Of a stretch of DNA of 13,137 bases, positions 12,608-13,137 are shown one piece after another; position 1 is the first letter of the stretch, and each line of letters opens with the position of its first letter. A program made the position numbers and the translations under genes. The notes under the pieces were generated by a model, which was not told the origin of the DNA, made no database searches, and saw only the letters and a list, made by a program, of their open reading frames with translations. The DNA is taken from assembly GCA_005889395.1 (NCBI GenBank), contig VBFX01000053.1, positions 1 through 13,137 on the forward strand, given 5' to 3'. Source of the stretch: Chloroflexota bacterium (lineage in GTDB: Bacteria; Chloroflexota; Dormibacteria; CF-121).

Positions 12608-13108
12608 CTAGAGGTGCTTGACCAGGCGCAGCTCTCGCAGCGTCGTCCCGCGGAAGTCCGACTCCCGTACCGTTCCGTCCGGGCGGTAGCCGGCACTGGC
12701 GTAGACATGCAACGCGCGCGAGTTCTGCTCGTGGGTGTAGAGGAAGGCCTCCTTGCAACCCGCGGCGCGAAGGGCATCGTCGGCCGCAGCGAGGAGCATC
12801 CGTCCAACGCCGCGGCCCGCCGCAGCCGGGTCGACGAAGAGCAGGTACATCTCGCAGTCTTGCGGATGGACGGCCGTAAAGCCGACGATGAGACCGCCCT
12901 CGTCAGTCGCGACAAGCATTAGGTTCGGTGGCGCATGGTCCGCAACGTCCTTGTCCCACTCGGCTGCTGTGAACATGGGCCGGCTGGCAAGCTCCCCCAG
13001 ATAGGTCCACCCCACACGAACCGCCGCGTCGAAGACCACGCCGATCGCTTGAGCATCGCTTGGTTCGGCTCGCCGCAGGCGGATGCCAGGAATCTCAGGG
13101 TCAGCCAT
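12608..13108 (-). CDS. GNAT-family N-acetyltransferase
   Basis: A 166-residue single-domain GNAT protein that uses acetyl-CoA to acetylate an unidentified amine. Visible: IRLRRAEPSDAQAIGVVFDAAV (9-30), the central strand LMLVATDEGGLIVGFTAVHP (63-82), beta-4 and the pyrophosphate loop MYLLFVDPAAAGRGVGRMLLAAADDALRAAG (87-117, R-G-x-G-R at 99-103) and a typical end YTHEQNSRALHVYASAGYRPDGTVRE (124-149). The length is usual. The ATG at 13108 precedes the first strand; no clear Shine-Dalgarno is seen. Upstream lies an 11-nt direct repeat. It is in the same direction as the SnoaL-like gene, but that gene has its own promoter. Confidence 0.88.
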   Translation of the reverse strand: MADPEIPGIRLRRAEPSDAQAIGVVFDAAVRVGWTYLGELASRPMFTAAEWDKDVADHAPPNLMLVATDEGGLIVGFTAVHPQDCEMYLLFVDPAAAGRGVGRMLLAAADDALRAAGCKEAFLYTHEQNSRALHVYASAGYRPDGTVRESDFRGTTLRELRLVKHL

Positions 13109-13113
13109 TTAGA

Positions 13114-13137
13114 AGCGCCACCGGGTAGCGCCACCGG
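13114..13137. repeat. Two 11-nt direct repeats, cut by the window end
   Basis: AGCGCCACCGG occurs at 13114-13124 and 13127-13137, separated by GT, giving a 13-nt period. On the minus strand it reads CCGGTGGCGCT, directly upstream of the GNAT gene. Whether more copies follow cannot be seen. Confidence 0.6.

Noticed and set aside
1..13137. tRNA, rRNA, CRISPR array, integrase or transposase
   Set aside because: Looked for but no cloverleaf, spaced repeat array or mobile-element protein was seen; the gaps between genes are all about 100 nt or less.

Overview
The window is high-GC DNA, densely packed, with frequent TTG and GTG starts, 4-nt stop/start overlaps and convergent genes whose ends overlap. 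No RNA gene, integrase, transposase or CRISPR array was seen. The gene mix (UDP-sulfoquinovose synthase, DUF2079 membrane proteins, short 'core' MetE-type proteins, an inositol-type cluster) suits a free-living, probably soil or aquatic bacterium of the Chloroflexota/Dormibacterota kind. That placement is an inference from overall feel, not from a marker gene.

Region 1 (1-5520) looks like a glycolipid or surface-glycan locus. After the last 34 codons of an upstream gene come a convincing UDP-sulfoquinovose synthase (155-1462, +), a flippase-like integral membrane protein (1450-2421, -), a GalE-like NAD-dependent sugar epimerase (2424-3437, +), a DPM1-like family 2 glycosyltransferase (3331-4077, -) and a DUF2079 polytopic membrane protein (4111-5520, +). 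Together they could make a nucleotide sugar (including a sulfonated one), load it onto a lipid carrier and move it across the membrane. The dedicated sulfolipid synthase SqdX is not in the window.

Region 2 (5517-7580) holds two tandem cobalamin-independent methionine synthase (MetE) core-type genes, joined to DUF2079 and to each other by 4-nt overlaps. The first lacks the usual zinc-binding His-x-Cys (it reads His-Val-Tyr). The second has His-x-Cys and the later Cys, but is broken by a frameshift and an apparent internal deletion near 6800-6825. A strong RNA hairpin built from a G-rich sequence follows at 7580-7626, and part of that sequence recurs at 8388-8406.

Region 3 (7676-8386) is a secreted or membrane-anchored lytic transglycosylase-like protein.

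Region 4 (8383-12100) is a myo-inositol-type catabolic cluster. A Gfo/Idh/MocA dehydrogenase (-) is divergent from iolE-iolB-iolC (+), which are joined by ATGA overlaps. The 48-bp gap holds overlapping promoter elements and a perfect 10-bp palindrome that is a candidate operator. IolC appears to have an in-frame loss of about 30 residues just before the GAGD motif. IolD, IolA and IolJ are not in the window.

Region 5 (12066-13137) has two minus-strand genes: a SnoaL-like protein with a textbook promoter and Shine-Dalgarno, and a GNAT acetyltransferase. The window ends inside two copies of an 11-nt direct repeat upstream of the GNAT gene.
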